Shown: piece after piece, positions 48,747 to 60,869 of the stretch
Position numbering within the stretch: position 1 is the stretch's first letter
How the letters are laid out: every line of letters starts with the position of its first letter
Source of the DNA: Heterocephalus glaber
Taxonomy: Eukaryota; Chordata; Mammalia; Rodentia; Bathyergidae
Direction of reading: 5' to 3'
DNA: 64,000 nt
Assembly: GCF_000247695.1 (NCBI RefSeq)
Contig: NW_004624776.1
Span: 16,734,565-16,798,564 of the forward strand
Program-made: the position numbers and the translations under genes
The notes under the pieces: model-generated
Seen by the model: only the letters and a program-made list of their open reading frames with translations
What the model was told of the DNA's origin: nothing
Database searches by the model: none

Positions 48747-49711
48747 GTAGCTTTTCCCTTTCTGTGAAGAGATTTATTTACGACTAAGAGAGCAATCCAG
48801 TTTTCAGCTAAGTTCTGTAGCTGCTAAAGTTTCTTGGTATTTCTTGAGACTAAGATTTTTTCATTACACTCTCAAAGTCGAATTTATATTTGTTGTTGGA
48901 CTGTATGAGAATGTAGGGATGAAACAGTACTTTTTTTTTTTACTTTTATTCACAACACTTCATAACAAATTTAAATAACTATGAGGCTATGAGGCTTTGT
49001 CATGAGAAACAATATTATCTTAAAGATTAAAATCTGAATAATTATTGTTCATGAAAATATTTTAATACTAATGCATATATTTGAGTTTGTGTAGTGAAAT
49101 TTGAGGAAAATATGACTTGATTTCTCTATTCTAGCTTGTTTCTTGAATATTTGGGTCAGTAGCAAATTTTTGAATTCGGCCCATAATTAGGTTTGGAGAG
49201 GCCATGCAACATGTTGAGTTACACGGAATAGAGTGGCTACTATGACAGTGATCCTTTTTGTATGTATGCATGGATACAAATGGATATACTTTATAAAGGA
49301 AGAACTTTACACTTAATTTTAGTCTATTTGCAGCCTAATCTCTCGATCAGCAGGACAAGGTAGTAAACTGGGGTACTTGATAAAGTTGTCAGGAAGTTCA
49401 TTAGAGAGTGCCATGCACTAAAATAATTTTGTAATTTGTTGGTTGAAGGCATTTAAAGATTAGCATTCTTGATTCAACATCTAGTTTCTTTTCTAGTTAC
49501 TTTGTGGAAAGGAATGTGGTGAAAAGGAGTATATTGGAGCCAGATTATAGATTGAGAAGTGGCAGCAGAAGTTCTGGCATGTCTTAGTGGTAACAGGAAA
49601 GACAATAATTACTCTAGAGTGGTGGTGTCAATACAGTGTAACTCGTATCATTTGCTCCTATTTTCGTGGAAGGGTAGATCATTTGAGAATCCCTATAGCC
49701 CTCTCCATTAG

Positions 49712-50005
49712 TTCTGGTAGCTAGGAAAGAATACCTGATGATACTGCAGAGAGCAAGATGCTGCCAGCCTCACTCACCTGTCCTGAGTATGCATTTTCTT
49801 GGCCTAAGATAATGTAGGAAAAATGGAGATAAGGAGATAAATATATTTTAAAACATTGCACACTTCTTTTCAATAACAATAACTTTACCTGTATGAGGCT
49901 GTTTGGAAGAAAACTGACTACTGTTAAACCTTAAATACACATTCCTATTAAAAGAAGTGTTTTAAGAATTATTTCAGTGAATTATTTAATTCTGATTGGA
50001 TTGTA
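49712..50005 (-). repeat. Long inverted repeat, right arm
   Basis: This is the inverted copy of 48439-48746, separated by a 965-bp spacer. It has a private 8-bp duplication (ttatctcc) and lacks the extra aagaatgtgt units of the left arm. A transcript through both arms could fold into a ~290-bp near-perfect duplex. Confidence 0.93.
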
Positions 50006-50334
50006 ATTTATGCAGTGTTTTTTGACTTGGATACAGATCAATTCTGATTATTTAAATCCTAGGGCAGAACCATTGTTTTAAGTTTTACAGTATTGATAGA
50101 ATACAGAGAATTGAATAAAGCTTATTTACTGTCACAACTGTTGTTCTGTATCATATCCCTCATATTGTTTACAAGACTAACACTAGAGACATAGACAGAT
50201 CCAACGGGTCTAGAGTTCAAAGGTCTGTGCTAATGTGAGGTAGATAAAAGGTTTTGTAACCCATGAAAGCTAGAGGATCCCTGAAATGCCAGCCCACTAG
50301 CAGTACTGCTGGATTAATTCAATTCTGTAAATAT

Positions 50335-50380
50335 ATGTTGAACACCCACTGTGTGCCAGGCACGATGTCTACTATGTATA
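50335..50380 (+). mobile_element. MIR core fragment
   Basis: tgaacacccactgtgtgcca followed by ggcacgatg. Confidence 0.65.
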
Positions 50381-50514
50381 CTTCTCTTTGCATTAAGAAT
50401 TTAGAAATTCTTCCTTTTGAAAATGTATATAAAAGTATGTTAATCCATAACACAACATTTAAAAACCTCTGTAAATTATAGCTTGGATTCTTGGTGGTTT
50501 TGTGGTGGCAGTTG

Positions 50515-50602
50515 TTTGTTTTGGCCTTGTTAGAAGTTGAACCCAGTGCCTCATGAATGCTGGGCTGACACCCTAGCAGTGAGCCACATCTCTACCCTAC
50601 CT
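50515..50602 (-). mobile_element. Diverged ID SINE (antisense)
   Basis: gttgaacccagtgcctcatg ... agcagtgagccacatctc. Confidence 0.75.
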
Positions 50603-50828
50603 CCTCCTTAAGTGATCTATCTATAGGATTCTTCTAACAGCTGCAATTCTTATCTGCTAAATCAATTTCTCTTGGGGGATTTCAGAAGCCAGGAATACTG
50701 TCAGCTGCATAGGTACTCTGAAGTTAATTCTGTGCTTTAAGTGCTAGCCAGGGGAGGTCATATATGTGTAAAGCTTAATTAATTTCTTTGGCATTTAACA
50801 TTCAAAGACTTCTAAATTCTTCCATCCA

Positions 50829-50977
50829 CTCCCACCCCAGTACTGGGTATTGAACCCAGGGCCTTCACACTGAGCTGCATACTCAGCCCTTTTTATTTTT
50901 TATTTTGAGACAGGATCTTGCTAAATGTCTAGGTGAGATTTCAACTTGTAATCCTTCTGCCTCTGCCTCCCAGGAGT
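50829..50977 (-). mobile_element. Truncated B1-dID (antisense)
   Basis: cagtactgggtattgaaccc (ID half) and gagacaggatcttgctaaat ... tctgcctcccagg (B1 half). Confidence 0.78.
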
Positions 50978-50999
50978 TTATACAGTTTTTTGTTTGGAG

Positions 51000-51089
51000 T
51001 TTTTGGGGTTTTTTGGTACTGAGGATCTAACTCAGGACCTTGTGCGTGTGAGGCAGGTGCAGTGCTACTGAGCTAAATCCCTGGCCCAG
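51000..51089 (-). mobile_element. ID SINE (antisense)
   Basis: ggtactgaggatctaactca ... ctactgagctaaatccctgg. Confidence 0.93.
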
Positions 51090-51131
51090 GCCCTGGGTTT
51101 GATCCCTAGCACCATTAAAAAAAAATAATAA
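51090..51131 (+). mobile_element. ID 3' fragment (sense)
   Basis: ggccctgggtttgatcccta then gcaccatt and an A-tail; it directly abuts the previous antisense ID. Confidence 0.8.
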
Positions 51132-51399
51132 AAGGAAAAGCAAAGAATTCTGTTGGTCCACAGAAGGAATTTTCTGATTTCATGGGGAAAAAATGAAGTT
51201 GTGTTATTTGCTGTTCATAGGAAAAGATGCATTGTAGTGGGATAGATTTTAGCCAATGTCTGCTAGTAACTGTAGTACCATCATTATTAGGCATAGATTT
51301 GGAGTTGTTTGCTGTATAATAACCAAATTTATAACTAGTATGAGATTTATCTTATATTTTTTAAACATATCTTGGTATTACATTTATATACAGGCATCA

Positions 51400-51800
51400 A
51401 TATATTTTAGTTCAGTTTTAGGTTCATAGCAAGAAATTGAGTGAAAATATAGAATTCGTATTCCCTCTGCAATATGCATCTTCTTGAACCTCCCCCAGTC
51501 AGTATCCCACTGACTGGAGTGGTATGTTTGTTACAACTGTTGAACCTACACTGCTAAATCACTATCACCCGAAGTCCATTGTTTTCTTTACAGTTCATTC
51601 TTGGTGTAAATTCTGTGGGTTTGGATATATGTCCACCATTATAGTATTATTCAGAATATTTTCACTACCCTTAAAAACCTCTGTGTTCCACCTATTCCTC
51701 CTCCTTCCCCCCCAGCCTCTCACAACAATGAATCTTTACTCTCTCTGTAATTTGCCTTTTCCAGAATTTCATAAAGTTGGAAGCATAGAGTAACATTAAT
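51400..51800 (-). mobile_element. Old L1 3' end (antisense)
   Basis: gttacaactgttgaacctac, gaagtccattgttttcttta, tatgtccaccattatagtat and ttgccttttccagaatttc follow reversed L1 3' text in order. Confidence 0.82.
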
Positions 51801-53239
51801 CTCTGAAATTCAGCATGATGTCAAAAAAGAGGCAGATTTATAATATGGAAAATTTCTTTCCAAAGCTTCACATTTTCACATTTCTTCTTTCCACAGCTTT
51901 CACATTTTTGACAGCATTTTCACACACAAAAAATTAACTACTGCTGTATTTTGGAATTATATGTTCAACATAATTACCAAAGCAATTAGGCAGATATTTT
52001 TCCTCCATCTGATGGACTGCAAATTCACTCCTCTGTGCACTTTCAAGTTAATTACAGACACTGAGAGAGAAGTGCTGATATATTTTGATTACCTTCTCTA
52101 CCCTCTGTTCCCAAATGGAGTAAAGTGGGGTCAAGTAGTCTCATAAGCTCTAAGCCCCTCTCCAAAGCCTCACTGGCAGCAGGCCTGACCATACCGGGGC
52201 TATGAGCACATAGTCTCTAGCTTGGTCTCCTTAGTCATTTTTGTGCACGTGCTGCTGGCTTGGCTGCTGGGTTTTGGCAGGGTGTTCATGGAGCAGGGCC
52301 AAGGTATTATGAAAAAGCACTAGGTTAGGTTTCATTTCTCTGTGATAGAAGATCTAGTTGCCAATTGTCATCAACCAAATTTCTTAACACTTTGTCTGAT
52401 GAGTTACTTGGATTGGTATCCAGAAAGATTTTCTCTTTTTGAGAAATCCATAGTTTTTATTTAAATCCCTGCTTAGTGAGTAGAGGTGCTTAGACTCTGC
52501 CTGTGATCTGTTTTGTCTAATATCAGGGCTCTATAGAAATGATTTTTGAGAGTTCTTTGAACAGTAGAGAGGCATATAGGACCTTTTATACTTTTCTATA
52601 TATGAATGAGCTGTGAGAACATATATGGCTTAGATACTAAAACTCAATGAAGATAGATCTTAGAAAATGTCTTGCTTTTTTTTTTTCCTTTTGAGACTGT
52701 AGATCAGAGAATGCTGTACCCGAGTTCCTGTTAAGATATGTTACCAGTCTATTTGTTTTGCCAAGATAAACTGTTAGACCTAACAAATGATGTCTGTGAA
52801 GCACATGCTTTGTTAAGTAGAGTATATAAACAGGCACAGATGTTTCCAGGGAAAGAAAGTATCTTATTCATCTCTATATTCCAGTACTTAGGTCTTAGGA
52901 TTTAATACATTTTTGCTTAATGAATAAAACCACCTTTTGCTACTAATAATAAATTGAGCACTGTGCTTGGACATTTTAGCAGTTTTTCTGTCTTTTACCC
53001 TCAAAACTACTGTGGATGTTTTTATGATGTCATATTTTATATATGTAGTCCTAAAACATGAAATGGCAATGAGTGAGCCCATGATCCAACTCATGAACAT
53101 TACCAGTACCTGGTTGATACTATGTGTTCTCTGTATCAGTCTTACCTCCTTGCTGCTACCCTGTCATACCTCTTGTAACAGAGATGATCACAGTTCTGAA
53201 GTTTCGTTCCCTTGCTTTAAGTTTTTTTAATCATATGTA

Positions 53240-53385
53240 TCCCTATATGATGTGTCAGTGTATAATTATATCACGATTTGTTTTTCAATTCTCTTTTAAA
53301 TGACCTTTTGAGCTTCCCTTTTTTGCCATTATAGTGTTGTTAAAAACATTCTTCTACAAGTTTCCAGTACATATTTTGCACACAC
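53240..53385 (-). mobile_element. Possible L1 fragment (antisense)
   Basis: ttgccattatagtgttgtta and aacattcttctacaag resemble reversed L1 3' text; diverged. Confidence 0.4.
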
Positions 53386-53387
53386 AC

Positions 53388-53440
53388 CCCCCACCACCAC
53401 CCCATGCTGGAGATTGAACACAAGTCCTCAGCCCTTTTGA
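53388..53440 (-). mobile_element. ID remnant (antisense) 40 bp before an XPO4 exon
   Basis: catgctggagattgaacaca then agtcctcagccc. Confidence 0.6.
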
Positions 53441-53480
53441 GAATGGAATCTTTGTTTTATTAAATGTTCTTTTCTTTTAG

Positions 53481-53657
53481 CTTGATAAAGATGACATGGT
53501 ATACATGGAAGCATATGATAAATTGCTGGAGTCCTGGCTAACTTTGGTCCAAGATGATAAACATTTCCATAAAGGCTTTTTTACTCAACATGCAGTTCAA
53601 GTTTTCAATTCCTATATCCAGTGCCACCTAGCTGCTCCAGATGGCACGAGGAATTTG
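53481..53657 (+). CDS. XPO4: XPO4 coding exon (about residues 392-450)
   Basis: The acceptor is a pyrimidine-rich tgttcttttcttttag and the donor AATTTG|gtaagt. The exon is 177 nt, 59 codons, phase 0 on both sides, so it is a frame-keeping cassette. The peptide runs LDKDDMVYMEAYDKLLESWL, TLVQDDKHFHKGFFTQHAVQ and VFNSYIQCHLAAPDGTRNL. An ID SINE fragment lies about 40 bp upstream of the acceptor. Confidence 0.96.
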
Positions 53658-54210
53658 GTAAGTTTTAAGCCAGGTGGTAACAATGTCACCAGAGGCTGTA
53701 TTTCATTGTATTAGACATTATTAATACCAGAAATTTAGAATATGCTCCCTCAAAAGATTTGCTGAGAGCAAAAGTGATCCTTGTTTTCTAAATGAATTCT
53801 TGTTAAATGGGGTGTTGCTTATAGTCATCTCTTTTTCAGTTTTCAGTGCCCACCTCTGTCTTGCTAGTTGTCCAGTGCTAATGAATGACTTCCTACATCC
53901 AAAACACCAGGATAACAGATCATTTAGTGACATGTGAAATTCCCTGGTATGGGAGGTGGGTTGTGAGTGTGTAATTATCTATATTTGCCACATGCAATAG
54001 GGAATGAAAGCTGTACTTTTTCTTTTGTGTTGTCCTCCTTTTGCTAACCACTAGTGCTGTTGGCATGGTTACAAAGGAGTCCCTAGATTGAAGATAGCTC
54101 ACCTTTCTATTGGCAGTACTGAAGGTATTTTACAGGACCACGGAAATTGATCTTACTGAAGAAGATAGTGCATACAGTTCCTCATTGTTTCTTTCTTTCA
54201 CCTTTAACAG
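53658..54210 (+). other. Short XPO4 intron
   Basis: A 553-bp gtaagt...acag intron. No repeat or gene recognised. Confidence 0.9.
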
Positions 54211-54353
54211 ACTGCCAATGGTGTGGCCTCTCGTGAGGAAGAAGAAATAAGTGAACTTCAAGAAGATGACCGAGACCAGTTTTCTGATCAACTAGCCAGT
54301 GTAGGAATGCTAGGAAGAATTGCTGCAGAGCACTGTATACCTCTTCTGACAAG
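54211..54353 (+). CDS. XPO4: XPO4 coding exon with acidic segment (about residues 451-498)
   Basis: The acceptor is cacctttaacag. The donor ACAAG|gtacac is a suboptimal +4 to +6 match. The exon is 143 nt, phase 0 in and phase 2 out. The peptide runs TANGVASREEEEISELQEDD, then RDQFSDQLASVGMLGRIAAE and HCIPLLT. The first half is strongly acidic and is likely an exposed linker or loop; the second half returns to helical HEAT sequence. Confidence 0.96.
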
Positions 54354-54885
54354 GTACACACAGTCCAGAGAAACCCTATGGAGCTAATATTCTCTATTCA
54401 CAATTCTCTGGAGAGCACTTAAAGTGTTTAAAGACTTTAAACACCCCTGCCCCACATCCCAGCACACTGGACCAAATGGACAGAAACATACTCATGATTG
54501 CATTCTTTGGCTTACACATTTGGAGCCCAGACACTACAACATAGATGGCAGAGAGATTATGGAAAACATGGTATGAGAAATGATTTGACCCATGTCAATA
54601 AAACTTGAAATAACCAGTTTTCAAATGCCTGTTGTAAACCTTGATTGTTTGTAAAGCATTGTTTAATTCTGTATCATAAACAATAAGTCACAATTCCTGT
54701 AGTCACTATAATTCCTATAAGCCACTATTCTCATAGTCCTGTGAGAATAATTGTATTCTATAGGGTTCTGTGTATGTGTTTTTACGTTAACATTTTAATT
54801 TATGTTGTCTAGTATATGGAGGTTATAAGTTGTTCTAGGTCTTTATGTATGGAATTTGCTATTGTGTTTTGTTTTATTTTTTTAG
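54354..54885 (+). other. Short XPO4 intron
   Basis: A 532-bp gtacac...tag intron. Nothing recognised inside. Confidence 0.9.
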
Positions 54886-55031
54886 TTTATTAGAAGAAAG
54901 AGTGACAAGACTCCATGGTCAATTACAACGACATCAGCAACAATTGCTTGCTTCACCTGGTTCAAGCACCGCTGACAACAAAATGCTTGATGATCTCTAT
55001 GAAGATATTCACTGGCTGATTTTAGTTACAG
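54886..55031 (+). CDS. XPO4: XPO4 coding exon (about residues 498-547)
   Basis: The acceptor is gttttatttttttag and the donor GTTACAG|gttggt, a weak site. The exon is 146 nt; T completes Ser and the last G starts a Gly codon. The peptide runs LLEERVTRLHGQLQRHQQQL, LASPGSSTADNKMLDDLYED and IHWLILVT. A Gln-rich coiled helix is followed by a Ser/Gly linker. Ala in SSTADN may differ from human (Val by memory). Confidence 0.96.
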
Positions 55032-55785
55032 GTTGGTTACTTGTTTCTTTTTAAAATGTTGCCAATGAAACAGTTTAAGCCCTAAAATTTAGAAGTTTAA
55101 TATAATAAAAGCAGTAGTTCATACACTGTAGTGGATGAAATTTGAACATAGTTCTTTTCCACAACAGAGCTATGAATACATTTTTTTAAAATACTGGCTC
55201 ACATATATTCAGTGCTTATTGTACACCAGATGTTTTATGTGGGCCTCATTATAGCTCACTGAATTAGCACTGTTAGGTATTGTTACTGTTATCATCATTG
55301 TTATTCCCGTCCAGCAGAAGAAGCTGAAAGTAAAAGAAACTAGCCTGTGGTCACACTGCTATTAATGTTTAGAGCCAGAATGCAAATCTAGGCAGTCTGA
55401 CTTTTTGGATCTTCTTCCTTAACAACCATACTGTTAGTGTTTCTGTATTTTAAATAATCAAAAAATCTTGACTTTTGGAAAGGTATTTTTCGATATTGAT
55501 TTCTTATAAAGATAATAGCAGATTTCCTATTCACTTTTGAAAGTATATTACTGAAAATTATTAAAAAGCCAACATGTTAGTATGAATTATAAAATTGATG
55601 AATAAAACACTTGTCCTTTGCTGTAATTTTGAGGTTAAGAAATTGAAAGTTTTTTCTCATCAACTTGAAATTAACAGATTAACATTTATAACTTACCTTT
55701 ACAAATAAAATTGAAAACATTTATAGTGCAATTTGGTAAATATAGATTTGTTAAGTGTTCATTTTTAATTTTTTTTAAACTGAAG
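55032..55785 (+). other. XPO4 intron with MIR
   Basis: A 754-bp intron. A MIR occupies 55200-55412; the rest is AT-rich and unassigned. Confidence 0.88.
55200..55412 (+). mobile_element. MIR SINE
   Basis: cagtgcttattgtacaccag, aagaagctgaaagtaaaaga and ggtcacactgctattaatg, then tctgacttt. Confidence 0.8.
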
Positions 55786-55963
55786 GCTACCTCTTAGCTG
55801 ATGATACTCAGGGAGAGACTCCGCTAATACCTCCAGAAATAATGGAATATTCCATTAAGCATTCATCTGAAGTTGACATTAATACAACACTTCAAATTTT
55901 GGGATCTCCAGGAGAAAAAGCTTCTTCCATCCCAGGGTACAACAGAACAGATTCTGTGATTAG
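55786..55963 (+). CDS. XPO4: XPO4 coding exon (about residues 547-606)
   Basis: The acceptor is ttttttaaactgaag, ending AAG rather than CAG. The donor is ATTAG|gtaata. The exon is 178 nt, phase 1 in and phase 2 out. The peptide runs YLLADDTQGETPLIPPEIME, YSIKHSSEVDINTTLQILGS and PGEKASSIPGYNRTDSVI. The Pro/Ser-rich end suggests an inter-repeat loop. Confidence 0.96.
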
Positions 55964-57294
55964 GTAATATGAACTCTATAGCTGTGCTCTTGTAATTTAT
56001 ACTGTTTTAAAAATTCTGAGTTGATGGGTAGATGACTGGATGGATAGGCACTCTGTACATCAGACACATAAGGGAAAGAAAACTTGGAGAAGCCTTGAAA
56101 TACACAGGGATGTCACGTTCTCAGTACTTAATATATTTAGGCTATACCACTTGAGTGGGGATTGACAGATATATTCAGTACTGAGGAAAACAAGTGTAAA
56201 GTTATGCTAAATATGAGACTCCAAAGGGAGATTCAGTCTAACCTACTACAAACATAGCTTGTATGGACAACCTAAAAACAAAAAAAAAGAATTTGAGGTT
56301 CTTAGAAACCAGATGAACATAACAAGTACTTGTTGTTCATGAAAGCTAAAACTGTTTCAATGGCTTTCTTAAGGAAACCATAATTCTTATCTTATAAAAT
56401 GAAAATATTTATCCTGAATATGTGAATCTTGTGAACCCACCCCCACCCCACCCCCCGCCAAATAGGGGCAGTTATAAAACAGCAGTATCTCAAGTGAGAG
56501 GATTCACTAATAGCAATGGCAGATTTTTCATTAGTTCTTAGTTGTGCAGTTAAGATGGACAAATCAACACTAAATCTGCTTCTAGAAGTGGATTTGAAAA
56601 CAGCGTTAAATTTCAGCATCTTTAGCTTTAAGTGAAATTTAGGTTGTAGGCAGAGATGTCAGTAATGATAACATTGTTATTTCCAAGATCACTAACTCAA
56701 ACAACTTGCTACTTCTTCATTCTTTGTTTTAAATGCAAAAATATATGAACAACACTTAAATCCGTGCAGCAGAAAATATGATTTTTTTACAAGTTCAGAT
56801 AATAAGCTGATACCAATGAAATATTTGGGAATTTATTTCTTTCATTGGTACTCATAGTTTCTTTTCGAAATAAAATATTGGAAAAGTTTTAAATCTTTCT
56901 CTTGGGATTACTATAGTCATTTAATTTAGGGTCTATGGAAATCAGTGCTTTTGCTTTGCTTTGTTTTGTGGTGAATGTTAATTTCAAAGACAATTCATTT
57001 CAGGGTGCTGTCATATTTTATATTGTCATATTTCTTGCCTGGTTAGTACCATTAAGAATGTTTTCCTTATATCTTAAGTGCTTTTTCAGTTTCTTCCAGT
57101 CTTTGGTGTTGAATGTGGGGGAAAAACATTTCTATGTCTGAGAGTACAGATTGGAACCGAAAAAGAAATTTGCAATTTTTAAAATCCAAAGAATACTCTG
57201 AAATTGACTGGCATATTATAATGTGAAATTGACTGGGGAAAATTCTTTATTTGCCTATGAAAGTAGTTCACGTTTTTTGAAGCAACTGTCATTT

Positions 57295-57835
57295 AACAAG
57301 TAATTATTGAGTACTTCCTATGCACTGTGCATTGGTGGTTGCTTAGGATATGCCAGTGAACAGAGAGAGCAAAATGAGCTCATAAGGGAAGAGATGACCA
57401 ACAAGTTACTGTATTAGTGGTAGTAAATGCTGTGGATAAAAAGCCAGGAGAGGTAGCAGGATCAGCACAGACTTCAGGGATTATTGTGGTTTTCAGTAGA
57501 TTCATCCATATGGACTTTATTCAGGAGGTAACTTATGAGTGTAGAGCTGAGGTTGGTAATGGAACCATGAAGGTGTTCCTTTCATGGGGAAAGCATTCCA
57601 AGCAGAGTAACAGCTATTGCAGAGGCCCTGGGCATGCCTGACATGTGCAAGGAACAGTAAGAATGCCATTGGGAGCCAAGTAGAGTGAGTAGAATTTTGT
57701 AAGAAGTGGAGTTGGGGAAATAGAGAGAAACCAAATAGGGGTTTCAGGCCTTTGTAACATCTTTGGCTTTTGTGCCATGTGATGTTTTCATAGGGTTTTG
57801 AGCAGAAGAGGAACTTGTATGATAAAAATGTTAGT
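57295..57835 (+). mobile_element. Old mammalian interspersed repeat (family uncertain)
   Basis: attgagtacttcctatgcac, gaaagcattccaagcagagt, aacagctattgcagaggccc and gacatgtgcaaggaacagta are landmarks of a common ancient mammalian repeat. The text resumes after the ID at 57923. Family not determined. Confidence 0.55.
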
Positions 57836-57837
57836 CT

Positions 57838-57921
57838 AGGGCAAGGGATTTAGCTCAGTGGTTCTGACGCCTGCCTCGCAAGCGCAAGGTCCTGAGTTCG
57901 ATCCCTGGTACCAAAAAAAAA
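57838..57921 (+). mobile_element. ID SINE (young family)
   Basis: gggcaagggatttagctcag ... gagttcgatccctggtacc and an A-tail; aaaatgttagtcta / aaaatgttactcta flanks. Confidence 0.95.
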
Positions 57922-58194
57922 ATGTTACTCTAATGCATTGAATGTGAATGATGGAAGAGAGCGGGTATGAGGCTAGTTGCAGTAATACAGGAGAAAGGTG
58001 GTGTCCAGGCCAAAATGACAGGCCTAAAGTTTGTGAGAAGTTAAAGAGAGCACTGTTGGGTTTATTGTGCCATCTTTTGGTTTATGAAATGCAAATGTAA
58101 TCTAGGATTGATTTGGGAGTGCTCACCAGGATAAAGTGTTTTTAGATAGCATGTTTTAGAAGTTATGTGGGATTGAGCCATTAATCCTTAGAAG

Positions 58195-58283
58195 AGGGCC
58201 AGGGATTTAGCTCGGTGGCACCGTGCCTGCCTCACAAGCACAAGGTCCTGAGTTTGATCCCTGATACCAAAAAAAAAAAAAAA
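58195..58283 (+). mobile_element. ID SINE
   Basis: gggccagggatttagctcgg ... gagtttgatccctgatacc and an A-tail; tccttagaag / tccttagaat flanks. Confidence 0.94.
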
Positions 58284-60156
58284 TTTCCTTAGAATATCAA
58301 GAATTAAAAATTTCAGTCAATTTTTTCTTCAGCTTTCCTGTGCTAGGATCTGAGAATAAAAGAGTGATATAGATATACTAGATTCATCTACTAGTAGAGG
58401 AGGGCCAGAGAAAACTTCTTGGGAGAGATGGGTTTTATTTAAACTACTACCTGAAGGAGGAGAGGAAAGCAGAATGTTCTAGATACGACAGTAGGAGAGG
58501 CAAGAAGAGACTGTAAGCTTGAAGTGACTGGTCATGTAGGGAAGGAGCACTGGTCACGGCAGGTGAGGTGAGGGTGGGGCATTGTAAGTGGGGCTCATGA
58601 GGTAGGAATGAAAGTGAGGGAAAGGATTCACAGTAGGAAGATGAACTGACCCATTTGTTCTAGTGGTATTTCTATGTGGAAGATAGATTTAAAGGCCAGT
58701 TGGGAAACATTTCATTAGTAATCTTGGAGTGAAGATGGAAAGAGGCCCTCGGGTTTGAGAAGTGTTTCTGAGGGAGCTCTCCAGGCCTTTGCTAATTGTT
58801 GAATATGGTGGAAAGGACAAGAGAGGTGATGGAGGGCTCCCTGGGGGCTTCCTGACCACTTCCCTGTGACTTCCTGATCACTGCCCAAGCTGTTCTTTTG
58901 TTCATCTTTCTTCCACTTGACAAAAAGAAGGCTGAAGTTCTCACTCATTCTGCACCTTGCCATGTGGATTGGCAGGTGTATGAGCCCACAGAGTGCCGAA
59001 TCAAAGGGCAGTTCCTCATAGTGTGGTGTTGACTGATGGAGGGCCAGTGGCTGCAGCTAGTCAGGAGATTCAGGTCTTTGCATCAAGTAACACCAAGCAG
59101 GACGCAATCCAGTATCAACTCAGAGATTATTAAAACTAATTTTTGATGGTAAATCTCTTTGATTTTTGCCGTATAATTTGGAAGAAATTCAAATGATTGT
59201 AAGAATACTTTCTATTTATGTGAACAAGTTTTTCAGTGTTTATATCTGTTGAAATGAAGAATAGGAATTATGTTCAACTTTGGCTCATTTTGGCAGTAGA
59301 ATATTTATTCACTGATATGAAGTAATTGGGAAAAGCAGCCTTGCCATGTTAGCCTCGAGATGCACAAAATTTTATCTTTTGTTCATAATTTAAATTTCAT
59401 TACTTTTTTCAACTATATACTTTTAATAGTATAATGATTTTTCAATCTGGAAGACATTTTTAAATACAGTCCAATGATCAGTTGAAATTCTTAAAACATC
59501 TTTTAATAGACATTTGTATTATAAAAATTACTGTGATTAGTAAAATATTTCAACATATAAATTTATTAAGAAAATGTAGGGAAATGAAATAAAGAAATGT
59601 GTGTTTACATTTTTGAATGGATGATAGTGGCTGTCTACACTGTGATGGTTGAATTGCAGTGTGTTAATTTAACCATTTTACTTCAAATTCTGATAGACTG
59701 GAAATGATATCTAAAATTATTTAACTTTATAGGAAAAATCTGATGCATTCACTTAAAATGTGAGATCATTAGGAGTTTTTGTTCACATATTTCCTAAAGT
59801 AAATTTTGAAAATTTGAGCCTTGATGTTCTAAGAGCTTCTTAGAAGAGAAGAGGTCCTAGGGTAGAATCTTAAAAACTTCCTGTCTTAAAGGAGGTCAGA
59901 AGAGAAAGCTGCCATAAGGAGCAGGAAAGAATAAGCAAACAGATGTGGGGTCCTGGGTGGGAAATGTGCCAAGGATGCCATGGGGAAGGAGTCCTTTCAG
60001 GACAGAGTACTCAGCAGCACAGAGGACTCCTGAGACAGGAGAACTGAAACATGTCCATCTGATTTCAGGACAAGGAGATTTCAGTCTTCCTAAGATTCGT
60101 GAGGAGAGGAACAGGCCAAACCTTTAGAATCCTGGTCTCGGCACTGAGATCTATGT

Positions 60157-60199
60157 TAAATGGTGTTATAATTTTTTTTATAAATTATAACACCATTTA
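60157..60199. repeat. Perfect 18-bp hairpin
   Basis: The arm TAAATGGTGTTATAATTT (60157-60174) and its exact reverse complement (60182-60199) surround a 7-nt loop. A third partial copy (atggtgtta) follows at once at 60200-60208. Confidence 0.9.
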
Positions 60200-60869
60200 T
60201 ATGGTGTTAACTTTCTTTATATCCTCTGCTTCTTTGTCTTTTGGCAAGGTCAAGTTATATATATACTTAAGATTATGTGCTTCCCAACTCCTACAACAGA
60301 CATTTTTATTTATGTCATGCTGTATTTTGGATACCACATGACCATATGAATCATATAATATAGGAAAGGATGATATGTTTATTAGGAATTAAGTAGGGCG
60401 CTGTCAGATTTGGAGACAAGACTCAGTTCTCAAAACATTCTAGATGAGTCAGTTCCCAGATCATACATCATAACAGATCTTGTGTTTTATGATATAAAAC
60501 CGTAAACTATGCCTACCAGAGGGAGTTTTAAATAATGATGGAATGCTGAAAGAATTTGGCATGTACTCTCAGTGTTTAATACTACATAGTTTTCTATTTT
60601 TAATACGAAAATTCTCCTAAGTAATACTGAGGTTTATACATGCAGCTACAGCTTCAACGGAAGGATCTTTCTAGCATTGACTCTCTTCCTTTGCTTTGTC
60701 TTCTCTATTTTATGAAAGATGAGAAATAATCTGACTCATTTATCTACAACCTGTTGATGAAATTTTCAAGTGTAGCTTTGCCTAAATCCAGGGAATTGAG
60801 AAACAGAAAAGGACTTCTAAGGAAAAAAAAAAAAAAAATCAATAAATGAATTCTGTTTTATACCTACAG

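Larger units (their letters stand above)
46053..53480 (+). other. XPO4 intron with long inverted repeat
   Basis: A 7.4-kb intron. 46.1-47.8 kb shows nothing recognisable. It then holds a MIR, the 300-bp inverted-repeat arms, a MIR core, ID/B1-dID copies (50.5-51.1 kb), an antisense L1 3' piece (51.4-51.8 kb) and unassigned sequence to 53.2 kb. Confidence 0.85.
55964..60869 (+). other. XPO4 intron
   Basis: A 4.9-kb intron. 56.0-57.2 kb shows nothing. 57.3-58.6 kb holds an old mammalian repeat interrupted by two ID insertions. 59.0-60.1 kb is unassigned. A perfect 18-bp hairpin lies at 60157-60199 and an A-tract near 60822. Confidence 0.85.
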
